This document shows positions 36,391 through 49,000 of a DNA stretch of 64,000 nucleotides, one piece after another. Source of the DNA: Notospermus geniculatus (Eukaryota > Nemertea > Pilidiophora > Heteronemertea > Lineidae); NCBI GenBank assembly GCA_002633025.1, contig NMRB01000119.1, positions 438,387 through 502,386 of the forward strand. Reading direction: 5' to 3'. Below the pieces are notes generated by a model. It saw only the letters and a program-made list of their open reading frames with translations, was not told the DNA's origin and did not search any database. Within the stretch, counting starts at the first letter, position 1, and every line of letters begins with the position of its first letter. A program made the translations under genes and the position numbers.

Positions 36391-36768
36391 ATCTGACCTC
36401 TGTTCTAGATGATTGTGGCCTTGCCTTAGTTGTACGCTTTGTCACCAGAAAGGTGTCCAACCTCTGTTCCAGATGATTGTTGCCTTGCCTCAATCATCTG
36501 CTTCGTTACGAGAAATGTGTCCGACCTCTGTTCCAGATGATTGTTGCCTCAATCATCTGCTTTCTTACGAGAAATGTGTCCGACCTCTGTTCCAGATGAT
36601 TGTGGCCTTGCCCCAGCCATCCACTTCCTTACCACAAACATATCGAACCTCTTCCAGATGTTTGTTGCTGCCTTTAGACCTCTGTTCCAGATGATTGTGG
36701 CCTTGCCCCAGCCATCCACTTTCTTACCACAAACGTTTCCAACCTCTTCTGGGCGATTGTGGCCTTGG
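36391..36768 (+). repeat. Minisatellite of about 60-bp units just upstream of complexin exon 1
   Basis: Five to six imperfect units centred on acctctgttccagatgattg, followed by tggccttgccccagccatcc or close variants. Each unit contains a TTCCAG/ATG acceptor-like motif similar to the real acceptor at 36891 (CTTACAG/ATGCTGGCCTTGG). Confidence 0.85.
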
Positions 36769-36891
36769 TGTTATACAGCTTATCTACATCGCCACAGTCT
36801 TCGGATTATCTATTCACAGAGGACAATTGATACCATTCAACTCTCCCTAGGCTAGATACCATCTCACCGTCATCTTCCTTCTCTCTTACAG

Positions 36892-36970
36892 ATGCTGGCC
36901 TTGGTGTAGGGGACCAACTTACACCATTGAGTTCTTCCAGAAGACTATAGGATAGCTTCTACAACATATC
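36892..36970 (+). other. cplx: Probable 5' UTR part of complexin exon 1, with acceptor and a tiny uORF
   Basis: A strong pyrimidine-rich acceptor (CTTCCTTCTCTCTTACAG) ends at 36891, 79 bases before the complexin ATG, so at least one non-coding exon probably lies upstream. If the exon begins at 36892, its first three bases are an ATG that opens a five-codon upstream frame ending in TAG at 36907-36909. Such a uORF could lower translation of the main frame. Both points are inferences. Confidence 0.55.
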
Positions 36971-37025
36971 ATGGCGGGTTTTATCGCAAAGCAAATGGTT
37001 GGCAACCAGCTCAAGTCCGTCAAGG
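36971..37025 (+). CDS. cplx: Complexin exon 1 (residues 1-18 plus first base of codon 19)
   Basis: The exon encodes MAGFIAKQMVGNQLKSVK, the short amphipathic N-terminus typical of invertebrate complexins, a region known in the family to be needed for promoting fusion. The ATG is chosen because the family starts at this motif. It is followed by the donor GTGAGT at 37026. The intron after it runs to 51101, about 14 kb, and holds repeats but no other convincing gene. The exon ends in phase 1, matching exon 2. Confidence 0.93.
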
Positions 37026-40000
37026 GTGAGTGATCATCTAGCGTAAACGTTGTTTGATGTGTGTTTGAGGTGTTGTGCATCGTTGGCAAACTTAGTTTAG
37101 GTGTCTAGATCGAGTGGTGAGCTCCACAACTGCGTGGAGGAGAGGTTCAACTTCACCTTCAATGCAGTAGACATGAACAACTGGGCTCGATAATTGTGTT
37201 TGAGGACACTCTACACTTGTCCTGATTGTTGGGGAATGGTTGCTCCACCAATGGTGTTTCGGCCCCTCTCTAGGCCTCATCAGGGTGGCTGGGGTTGATT
37301 GACATAGACTCTCGTGTTGGTCAGGTAGGTGCAGACTGATGTCATGGCAATGGTGTCATAGCTTTATGACATAATGATGCTGCATCCTTTGTACTTTCTC
37401 TCTTGCTTCATACACTTTTGAAAGTCAAGCTTGGTGGGCTGCACTCAGTTATACGAATCCCTACAGCATAAACTTCACCCTCAAGTCATGCAAGTGCAGA
37501 ACACAAAAAAAGAGTTGTGTTTTTCTCACCTTTATTCTCGTTGCCTCGACTGATGATGAAAGCAAGTGTGGGACTTCAGCAAATGATATTGGAAAGAATA
37601 TGTTTTGACCGTACTGCCAGGTATTAGCATCACTTTTAGGGAATCAATAATCCGTCCTTGGTGACAACGTGGTTGCCAAGGTCATTGCGTCGGTATCGAT
37701 TTTATGGATTTACGCCGACAGGGACTGCATCATTCGCTGAGTTACGACATCAATCAAGGTTCTACTGAAGTTAAATGGTTTCTAAGGCATCTCATTAGTG
37801 GCCAAGCAGTTAGTTCTTTTAGAAATGTAGGATCTGCGTGAGGTATGGCTTGAAGAACTCAACTGCGAGTTGTTGGTGCCGTGGTGCTGGTGTAGTTTGG
37901 ACATTAGAATGATCACCAGCAGCTCAGGCAGTCTGTGATTATTCTGGTCAAGCACTGACTTGTTCTTTTAGAAGATCTGTGTAGGCCTACCTGTCATCGC
38001 CATGGGTGGTGTTCGCTTGAAGAATTCAACTGTGAGTTGTTGATAATGGTGGTCTGGTACCGTCTCTGTGTTAGAGTGCTCATCAACGACCACAGTCTGG
38101 CCTCTCAGTCTTCCCTTGGGAGTCAAGACGGGAGAACGACTGACTCCCTGCCATTGTAACAGCTTCTGGCGTCTCCTTGTCAATCGTTAATTGGTCTCAT
38201 CACATCAAAACAAAGCTGGTTACCATGGAGTTGTCCGGTCAGTAAAAGGAGATGACCCCTGGTTCATCACGATGATTACTCTGATTAGAGGGTATCATTG
38301 GTGGTGGGTCATTTCAATGGATGTTGGGGGTTCAATGATTGTTTCTCACACAACTTGGCTCTCGATTGCCAACTACAGTGATAGAAAGTTATGGGTAGTC
38401 ATTTGCGTTGTCGTTGGTACCATCATTAGGAAACCAACAACAGTGAGCCAAAGTCCCATGATAAAACTTACTTGAAAGAGTGCCTAAAATAGGCGATATT
38501 ATTGCCAATCTTTCTTCCACCCGTCATGCCAGAAGCACATGCCCCTATTTTGGGCCCCATATTGTGCAATAATATTGATCGTGTATGGCCTGCTTTAAGG
38601 TCCCAGTTCCTGGTGGTTTTTAGGAAGCCAGGCAGTTGTCGGTTCGGCGTGTGTCTGACCTACTTTCTAGTTGTTTGTCCGTTCGTTGGTGACGTCATGT
38701 CCTTTACTTCGAAGAGCTGGTTATTAGCTAAGCATAATATATCAAAGGAAGTCCACTAATGACGCTAATGTCTTTGTCCTCTTTGTCGTCAGCTGAGTAT
38801 CTGGGGACAGTTTGACTGATCTGGTTTACAGGTACGCTGACCCCGAATATCCAGATTTTCCTCGCTAGAACACTTGCGAAGCGACTCCTGGTGGTGCAAT
38901 GACTGCAGGACATTCTTCAAGTGGCTCTATCTCTGTTTCCCGACGCAAGACCGCACCAAATGGATTCATCTTTGATTAGTTGGGGAGGCTTTTTTCAGCA
39001 ACATTGTCTTCTCAAAAGCATATTCAAATGGCTCATCTTTCTTTTCCAACCCGAGACTGCACCAAATGGATTCTTCTTGGGCAGTTGGCCAGACACTTTT
39101 TAGCCCATTGGCTTCTCCAAAGCTTTTGAAGATGCACACTCTATAAAAACACTCTCATGGTGGACCCACCTCCCTTTGCGGCAAAGGTTATTAGTCAGTC
39201 AGGTGTATACTGGTTTAGATGTCTTGATCGGTGTTCCTTCTGATGTAGGGCCACCTGTTACTTTCCCTCCGATTCATCGGGTGTGGAAACTGTGGGAAGC
39301 TCGAAATCATCCTGGATCAGCGGGAGTGAAGAGCAGTGGCAGCAACTTCCAGCCGGTGGTTGCCCGTGACTAAGCCAGTAACTGCCTGATCAGAACCCTT
39401 TAAAGTCAAATATTGTGAAAAACTTGATGATATTCGTTCCAGTGCATAATCACTATCATGCCTCGTTAGGTCCTCATTTTCTTCCGTAATTGCAAATGAC
39501 TATTGCCGGCGGTTATTTCATAAACAGCCGTGTTCAGCCCTATTAAACAGCTATTAAGATTCTCATAAGGATTTGCCACTCTTTTTGCCGTGCGACAAAC
39601 CGCCTTTTTTCCATAAGCCCTTCAGAAACCGCCATAATTAGCCATGATCCTCAATGCTTAGTATCGGTTCTTACCTGCGTTTGACATTAAGCTTTTGGTG
39701 CAGCGGAAAGGATTCGTTTTTTCCCCAAGATGAGGCGCATGTCCCAATCGTGAAGGTTGGTAAAGAGTTTTTTTATTGGCTCATTGGATTTTTGTCATGC
39801 ATGGGTAGATTTCATATTGGTCTTAAACTTGAGAATGCCTATGATAGCCTACCTGTTGAAGATATTTCTTAAGATTCACCCACCTCTCTGAATTGTGATG
39901 AAGGAGAGCTTTATCATTTCCAGCTTTCTCATATTACGTTGCATTGAAAATTCATCAGGAATTCAACTAAACACTTCCTTTACTGATAAGTGTCAATTTA

Positions 40001-43000
40001 TTGTGGTGTTTAAAGTGCAGGTGTCATTATCCTCTCATCTTGTGAAGTTCAAATTGGTCTGACTTCAGAGTGATGCTTCAAATCTGATAGTCCACATCCG
40101 TCTTTCATTGCTAATGGACACGCAGCGTTCTACCCTTAAGCTGAACACACGTGCCGCTAAGTAACTCAACAAAATTGATTCTAATTCAAACGGTAATATG
40201 GTTTTTAGAGAATAATGGGAATCGCTGATGACGGTTTCCAATCATTGAAAAATTGGAACAGAAGTCTTCGGATTAATCGTGCGTCCATGATTTCTTCCTC
40301 CATCAAATTGTATTTCGATCATGGCGTTTGATTGGTTGGTGAGGATTGTTAGGAAAGCCGTGTCTCAGATGGTCGTGATTTTCTCTGTGGGGGCTGAATT
40401 AAACCTGTTGTGCTGCAGTCTGAATACGGGCATGGGGGAAACTTTAAAAGGCTGCGGCGTTCAAGTTAAGTGCCATCACACTATGTAATGCAACTCGTCA
40501 TGAGAGTGTCTCATCGTGGGGGGTCGACACTTGCAGTGATCACTGGTAGGCATGTCCACCCTATGCAACTGGCCATAGCCCTTCTAAATTGTGGCTTTCA
40601 AATCATGTGACGAAATGAATAATTCTGATTGGCTACGACTCCCAGATCATGTCGCAAACCTATTCCGCATGTCTCAGTGCGACCCGATCATCCAAAGTAT
40701 TGGCTGCAGAGACTCAACATGTTCAGTCGCTGGCAACTGAGTCACGCAACTGCTGGCAACTAGGTGTGAAGGTGTCTACAATGGAATAATCACATCGTAA
40801 TGAGTCGAGTGGGGGGAAGGGGCTTAAGGGGCTAAACATTCTGTCGCCAATCAACCAGCTCAATAACATGACAGCAGACTGCGGTATTCAGGGAACCAAA
40901 TCTGGTTTATCGGTGTTCAACTTCAAAGCAATGGTCTAACGAGGTCGCCTTACAAATACCACATCTCACACGTTTAATGTAAGACGATACAATCTCATTC
41001 TAACCCACTAATACCAGTAATCAATTCCGAGTTACTATGGCAACGATAGATTCTGGTTCCCTGTCCACACGCAATTCTAACATGTATCAATTAAAGTTTA
41101 AATTGAGAAATCCGGCAATCAAAGACTGAAGAAACTTTGATTCATTTCTTAATAGTTCAGGCGGGAATCCCTGTAAATGTTTGTTTAATGAGTAAAGCCC
41201 TGATTTAACACTGAAGACTGTGATTTCTGCTTGTGCCTGGGTCATCAACTTCTCAGCGACTGTAACATCATCAGTTGCAGGTTTACTTAACCATCATGTG
41301 GCTACAAGCTCCTTCGTTCAGTCGGAGGTCACTACACTTCATTACTGTTGATTTTGTCATCTCCGTGTCCCTTCTTTTATGAGACTGTGGTGAAATTTTT
41401 TGGTGATCAAAAGGAGCTGCACCTCATGCGAGTTCACTCTTTGTGAGCTATTCATCGTTGGTGGTTTCCACCTTATGACATATGCTTAAGCGGGGTTCAT
41501 TGGCACACGGATCCGTTCCGTTTCCAGTCTGTTTGCCCCTAGTTTTCCGGATATGACAGAGCCACAATTTTTTACGGATCTGAATTGGACAAAATCTGTG
41601 CGCCAATGAACCCCGCTTTAGAGCTGTGATATCAACGACTGCCAGGAGTTTTCTATGGCTGAGTTGTCCGTGAAGAGAAAAACTCTCACTGCGGAGTGGC
41701 ACCTGAAAGCCAATAAAAAAGAACTCAGGAGTGGTAATTCAGGAAACCTGACCTCTAAAAACATCTGCTGAGATAATCAACTCACACTGTTAGATGATGT
41801 CAGAGTCACTGCACATGACGTCAGAGTCACATTGGAATAGAAGATCTAATCATTGGGTTGAATGTTACGGATGCTGTCGCAGTATGCCCAAGACAGCGTA
41901 CCGGGATTAGAAGCTGTAATCATCGATGTGACTGTTGCAGATGTTTCCGCTGTACAACCAAGACGGCTCGGCTCCAAGGTGACAATCAGGACGATGACAG
42001 CCGTGGCCCATTCCAACGTGATGTTAATTGAACCGAGTAACCGCTGACATGAAGAAAATGACCTGTAGCCTGTTGCCGGCTTCTGCTCAGGGCGGTCGTG
42101 ACGAAAGATGACCAGCTTCTCATCATTCCCAAGATCATCATTCCAGGATGTTGTCATGTCACGATGATCTGTGTATATCACTCCCCCGTGGCCTAACGTT
42201 CTAATGAGACACAACCGCTTGAGCGATTGAGGCAGTTTCCGGAGAGGAGACCTGAAAGTGACACCCTGAAAGTAGATGCTTTGGGTGAGATGAGCTGGCA
42301 CGTTAGTTGGTGATGTTGAGAGCTTTTAGGATACGATCATGGCAACTAGGGGGTCTTGTTCTGGAGGCATTGGTTTGATCTGAGAGTCAAAATGTTGGTC
42401 ACCCTCTCCGCAACTCTGATATTGATTTGGATGAGAGGGAGAAGAGCATGGTTCCACCTCCTGAAATGGTGCCATTCCGTGTTTTATACTCACCGTTAGG
42501 TGGCAAATAGAAAATGTGGAATTTCCTTCCTCCTCTGTCAACTGCAATCATGGTAAATTCTGAACAGTTTACTGGAATCCAGTCTAACAATCAATGAAGT
42601 CATAGTGCTGAAAATCCCTGCAACATCAGCCTCCAGTGAAAATCTTGACATCCTGAAGCAGGAACTTTCCTAAGGGTTCAGAAAGAAAGCACGAGTACAA
42701 CATTAGCGAGTGTTTTCTTCTTTGGTATCCGCTTACGGAGGTTGGTTCCGTTGATTGACGTTATATTGTCGCTTAATGGCTGCCTTCGCTCAACGTTCCG
42801 CCGTGAAATCATCAGGAAAAATACTTGCCGGTGGGGGTTCTTGACGAGATTTCCTGAAAGTTGCGTCATTCAATGAGACTTGATATTTTTGTTGTCAATC
42901 ATGAAGATGTTTTTTGTGCTAGTATTACGCAAGATTGATGCAGTGTTCATATGGAAAAGGCCTCCACACAGTTGTCCGAATGCTAATTGCAAATGACTGT

Positions 43001-46000
43001 CTTGGTGATAGAGTGATGCCCCTGGTTTCTGATAGGTGTCTTCCTCTACCCACCCCCAACCCACCACAGAAATTTCAGATCAATTCCTCAAGCAGTTCTT
43101 CAGTTATTGTCTGGAACGGAATTCAAAATGGCCGCTTTGGCAGCCATCTTGGTGGTGGAGTGATGGCGGCAGCCTGGCGGAATATAACAAAGGATTTACT
43201 TCGGAATGCGGCATGAGGCGCACAAGGCCTTTAGGATCATCAAATCAAATCATTCAACCCTCTGCAAAATTCTGCCTGCCATCTGCTTGTTGGCGATGCA
43301 ACCGATGGCAGCTTCTTATTTCCCATCATCCTCTTTTCTTTGAGTAGCACGGCTTACAACTGCTAAACCTGATCTGTCGTGATATACTTGATGCTCTTTC
43401 TTCCTCCTCATCCCTCATCACCTGTCGCGGCCATTCTTTCGGATAATGCTCCAGTGGCTACTGTACGTTGTGAATCTTCTTTCATGTCTGTTGTTCAGGG
43501 GCTCAGTAGAGTATCATCTCATCGAGGGACTTTATCTTTGGTGTTGCAAACTTGGCCAGGAATTTGACTCACTTCTGCCCTACAGCTGCTTGCATCTCCA
43601 TCCCCATTTACAGGGTAGAAGTCTGCGGCATGAACTTCGTTGAAACCTAGGTGCATCTTGTTCGAACTTTGACGGCAGCGCAGAAGCAAGATTCATGACA
43701 TCATAAAAACAATTGGCATCAGTTGTCAAGTCCAACTCATCGTTCGTCGCAGGTTCGTACAAAATGATTTCCTGCATATCATCTTAAGTTGCCATCATAA
43801 GCACCATCACGGCGTTGAGTCGTCGGTTAGCGACGATGATTTTGAGACAGATACAGCTCCTTGATATTGTTGCCATGGCGCCTGAGGAGACAAAAGAGCA
43901 GACTTGGAAGTCTTTCCTCCTTAATTAACTTCCTCAAATGGAGGCTGAGTCTGTCATGTTCCATGTTCAGGTATGACGGCTCGTTTAACAAAGCAATTTG
44001 ATGTCCATCACGGTTTATTGGGCCTCCGAGAGCGTTTCTTCATCGTTTGTTTTGTCTTCGGGAAGATGCTACAGGGAGTTTAAAAGTTTCTATTTGTTGT
44101 TGTGACGGAGTATTGGAAACTTGGCGTGCATGGAAATCCTTATTGTGGACAGTTCTTTGAAAGAGCATCGTAAAATCTTGTGAAATTTTAGTCTCCAATG
44201 GCTACCGGCGAATATCTCCACACCTGTTGGAGGAGCAGTGCCTGTACTGTACTCTCCTGTGTATGGACAAAATAGAGCTAGAGTCGTCCATGTTCCCCTG
44301 ATTCTGAGTGAAGGTACTTGCCTGTTTAATACCAATGATGGAAAGAATTCCCTTGGTATACCGAATGGGCGTCAGATACCACGTAGCTATCTCTGCTTCG
44401 GGCAAACCGATTGTTGCCATAGTGTTCCATAGGTGATGATGACCTTATAGATGGCAATCGCAATCCACCCTTTGACCATTGGAGAATGTGATGATGCAGT
44501 GGTGGAGGTTGGACTTGAGTTCCGGCTAGAGGTAATGTGGTCGATTCCCGGCCAACATGGCCAAATTGCTGCTGTGTGGGTCTGAAAGGATAAGGTGATG
44601 TGCTGAATGAGCTGCTCCGTGAGTCCTCCAGAAGCATTTCTCGAGCGTTTGGGTTTAATGAAGTTAAAGTCCTTTGAGACTGAATTTACATGTAAAGCTC
44701 TTTTTTGATGACGAGCGCCGTCTGAAGTCAGAATCTCTCTGTCAGTGATGGTCGCCACTCTGACTCTTTGAAGTCAGATTGGCCGTACGTGGCTCTTCCT
44801 TCTCGTCGGGTATCACTTTCAGAATTCATGATCATTTTATGCCAGCCGCGGGCCAGTCAGATCAATACGGCATCGATCAAAACTAGCCGGGATATCATGA
44901 ATATTGGCCGCGGGTGTGACAGTGGATCCTATACCTCTTGACATCGGCTACATTACGCATTCTCTGCAGGCGTTGGTGTATATTTATTCAGGCCGTCATC
45001 CTAGTCTTTTATCAGATTAGTGGGGGTGGTGCGGTGTTGGATCATCGGACTTGAGCAGATAATTTCATGAGTATTGAGGGGGCTTGGGTTGGATTGTATT
45101 CTATTGACATGTTGGGCACTTTGTGTTTATCTCAAGTTGACTGTCTTTGTATAAGATGGCATTGGCGATATCACAAGGTGCAATCGTATTGGATTTGTAC
45201 TAAACCTGAGTCTAGTCCTTAAAAGGATGAACTTGGGAACCCTGGCCACTTAGTCCGCCAGAAGAATAAGAGACTTCTTACCTCTGAAACAGAACGGGTT
45301 AACTTCCTTTGGTCTCTGATTATAGAGACTTGTCCCCTTTGTCAATTTTGCTTGGCTGTTGATCATAAAACGTGGCCTGACTTCCAGACTTCGACAATTT
45401 GATTTCGATTGCTGATGGCTGCACATAAATCAGCCTCAAATTGAATTCCGCGACTTCGAGCTGGGTATCCTCCTGTTGTCTGGGTATGGAATGTGGGCGA
45501 GACTTCATCAACAATTGGATTTGATGTATGTTAGGTCGTGCCACATCTATCCATCACGTTCAATCAACTTTCTTTATCATCAGTGTGTATATAGTGTGTA
45601 TTGACCTTTATATCCAAATGGTCATAGTTTGTGGAGTGTTTGGCTGGGTGTTGATGGCTTGACTTTGAGGGAAGTTCAGGAGAACGGCTATCTATTATGA
45701 CCGATGAACACTCTCTGTAGTAGAGAGGGGATCCTCATTATAGAGGTCAGAAAGAATAGAGGATTACTTCTTTTACTTGTGGGATCTCTACTAGAAAGTG
45801 CCTGATTTGCGAAATTCTAAGACGACTTTTACGTATCGTACCATTTTGTGTGTCGTTCTTTGTGTTTGTCTATGTTGGATATCAGAAAGAATAGAAGTGA
45901 CCAATTAGGGACTTGGTGTCCTTGATAGAGAGGTGTCGTCATCAGAGGTCAGATGAATAGAAACAACCAATTTGGGGCTGATATCTTTGGTGTCCTTAAT

Positions 46001-49000
46001 TGAGAAGTGTCCTCCTGGCAGAGGTGTCTGCTAAGGGAGGTTCCAATGTACCATCCGACAAATACAAGCTAATGTGCTTTACCTTTCAAGTCAAGATTGC
46101 TATAGTCAGCAACTGCTTTGGCTGCACTATCTCTGGCGATTGTTGGTATTAAATCCCATCATCATGAAGATCACAGCTATCGCGAGTCAAATGTATGCTG
46201 TTGAAGGGAATTGATATCATTGAAAACATCTAAGGTGCGTTTTAGCCTCACTAGAAGAAACACGAGATGAGGAGTCGATACCAGCAGTAAGAGCCCTGTT
46301 CCTGAGATGACTGTCTGAAAGTTTGGTAATACGAGTTTCGCTTTCAGATAGTGTTGTGTTCCTTTGACATTCTTATCCTTATCTTCCTCCCCAGGTCTGA
46401 ACTAAATACAGTGCAACTGAGCCTTTTAGTAGTGGTAATTCCCATTCTTTTCACCATTTGTCCAATCAAACAACAATTCTGAGACTAATTGCCTCAGAAG
46501 AGCCAGTGAGATTGTCTCCTCACATGTGTCCTGTGATTGGCTCATGAACTCCCAATCAAAACTGTCTCTTGTCAACCTTTCACTCTGATTGGCTGAAACC
46601 CCATATTCTTGATTGACATCTGTCAAAATACACTCAATTAGCATCAACTTCCTACTAATTGGCTTGTGGTCAGTAGAAAGCTGTATTTGCCATGGATATC
46701 TTAAGTAAGTAATGATGAATGAGTTTCTATCTTTTCATATCAAAATTCTTTATTTGACTGTTCTCACACCACTGGACCATTTTAGCAAACTGACAAATAC
46801 GTTGAAACATAAAATTTGGTGACTTCCTCAAAATTAGTGGGAATTTGATGCAATATATTTCATGGATTTGAACTTGGTACTGTGATAATTTTCTTTCAAA
46901 GCGTCCCTCTGTAGGGGTCCTAGTTATAAATGTGTAAATGGTTCAATTGGATTTTTGCATATTTTCAGTAAAACAGTTCAATTGCACTTCTTTATGGTCT
47001 TGAGTTCTGACTTTTCAATTCTTGCATGTTTCAATCAGTTTTTAATACAAATTCAAAAAACATCTTTTCTGCTGAGAATTCTACCCAAAGGGTTATATCT
47101 CACTTCCATCTTGATGTCTGTGTCTTCTCTTGTCAAAACACGGAGGTTCTTTTTTAACCTGCCTGAATTTCCAGATTTTCCACATCAAGTAGATAAAAAC
47201 TCAGCCACGGAGACAAGCGTTACGGTATCCACAGCATGTCATACTTCGCCCGAGGGATTTATGAGGGAAATCATCCCACTGTTCAGATTTCTTCTTCAAA
47301 CGTTGACATTAATACCAGGTTTTCTTCCATTATTTTTTGAAACAGATCCGTTACGATTTATGTCATTAGTTGATGGTTTAGATTTCTTAAAAAATGACAT
47401 TTTCCTCTTTATAATTGACAGTAATTTCATGTTGAAGCCATTACGTGCAGGTGTACTCTTACTTTTACTTATTATTACATGGTTAGCGTCGTTGATTGAA
47501 GTCACGAAATGTCACAGGTGAATTAGTGGTGTGGTTTCAATTTAGCCTGTAGCGTTGAAGTGATTGAAGTAGTCACATTGGGATGCTGTCTTCCTTTTAA
47601 TACATCATGACATCCGTGGTGTAAGTGTTGCTGAAAATTCGGTCAGGTCACCCCCTACCGCACCCCTGGATGTTTTTCTTTTGAGTCACCACCAGGTGGC
47701 TCTGTTTTGATTCAAAATTGGACGAAGTGGCACTCCATATGAAAGTTTTCTTGCACATGTTGGGTCTCTATGGGAAGTCAGCCATAGAAAACTGTGTGGC
47801 GGTGTAGAAAAACCCGTCGGAAATCGCTGAATGATCAACAGGGGCTGTCGGATTGCCTGTGCATTGATCTGGTACTGTTTACCTGTTACGTAGTGCATTT
47901 CAGCTATTGAAATGTGCGGGTTCACCAAGGTAACACTTTCCTCAAATGTGACATCCGACGGGTTTTCCTAGACCGCCTCACAACTATGGCAGTTGTTTGT
48001 GTCACTGGTCAAGGCATAAAAGCTGTAGGGAAACCAACAATGGTGAATTGCCCATTGAGAGCCAGCTCGAAACTCTCAAAGGGAGTAGCACGTCCTGTTA
48101 CACTACATCGTCTCAGCGAAATTAGTTCTATCACTTTTCATTTACGGAAGGGTTAAACTGATTATTGCAACTTCCCCGTCATAATCTTGGCGATACTTTG
48201 ATGAATGGTTATGATCCAGTCTGGCCGATTGCTCCGAGGTCGTGTGGGTAAATGAGCTGGAAGTAACACGCAATTATCAGAAATAGATGGCATTGATCTG
48301 TCTATTGAGTGGACACTGGCGGCATGACATCAGTCCCTTGATCCCAGAGGGTTCCTTTTCTTAACGCTACGTCCATGACTATGACTACATTATGATAAGT
48401 CAGAGACACAGAGACACCTTGACGAAATCACAGTTGTAAGGTCAGAGAGGTCTGTTAGGCCTATTGTTGGGGTCTAGCTTCACCACCCATAAGTTGGTGA
48501 TGGTCTTTGAATCGAAGTCCTTACACTGATTCTTTTGATATGATATTGGAGGAGCTAGATCCCAGTAGCAAAGTCCGGTCTTGGTGACTTTACAGCTGCG
48601 ATTTCTGTGTATCAAGGCGCATGGTCACTTCGCCCTTCGACTCTGCTGGCTCCCTTGAGCGAGGGTGGAAACTGGAATGTTGTCAGGGCAAGACGAGGGT
48701 GCAGAATGTCTGGTCTTTATATCAGTTGATGATGCAGTTATCAAGGTGATGTCACTATGGTACCGCCCATCGTCCATACAGTCCTCCCAGACTCTTGTTG
48801 ATACAGGCAAAACCATATTGATGGCAAAAATAGGTGATAAATATTGGCTCATATGACTACCTTTGTCATACTGTCTACTGGGTGTAGAATTTGAGTTCGA
48901 TTTTGTTGTGTGGGTGTTTAGCTGTATTTGTTTTGATGATTTGAAATTGCTGTTGTTAAATAGTGTATTACTATTGCTGTAGTTTATGTTTTGCCTTGTT

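Noticed and set aside
41846-42590. Minus-strand frames with a good donor (AACG/GTGAGTAT near 42497) and a possible acceptor near 42266
   Set aside because: The phases of the two pieces do not agree for any open continuation, and a plus-strand frame in the same place looks equally protein-like.
44540-44565. GGTCGATTCCCGGCC, like a tRNA internal B box
   Set aside because: No matching A box or cloverleaf could be built around it. The same holds for ggattcgattccc at 5802 and 7345.
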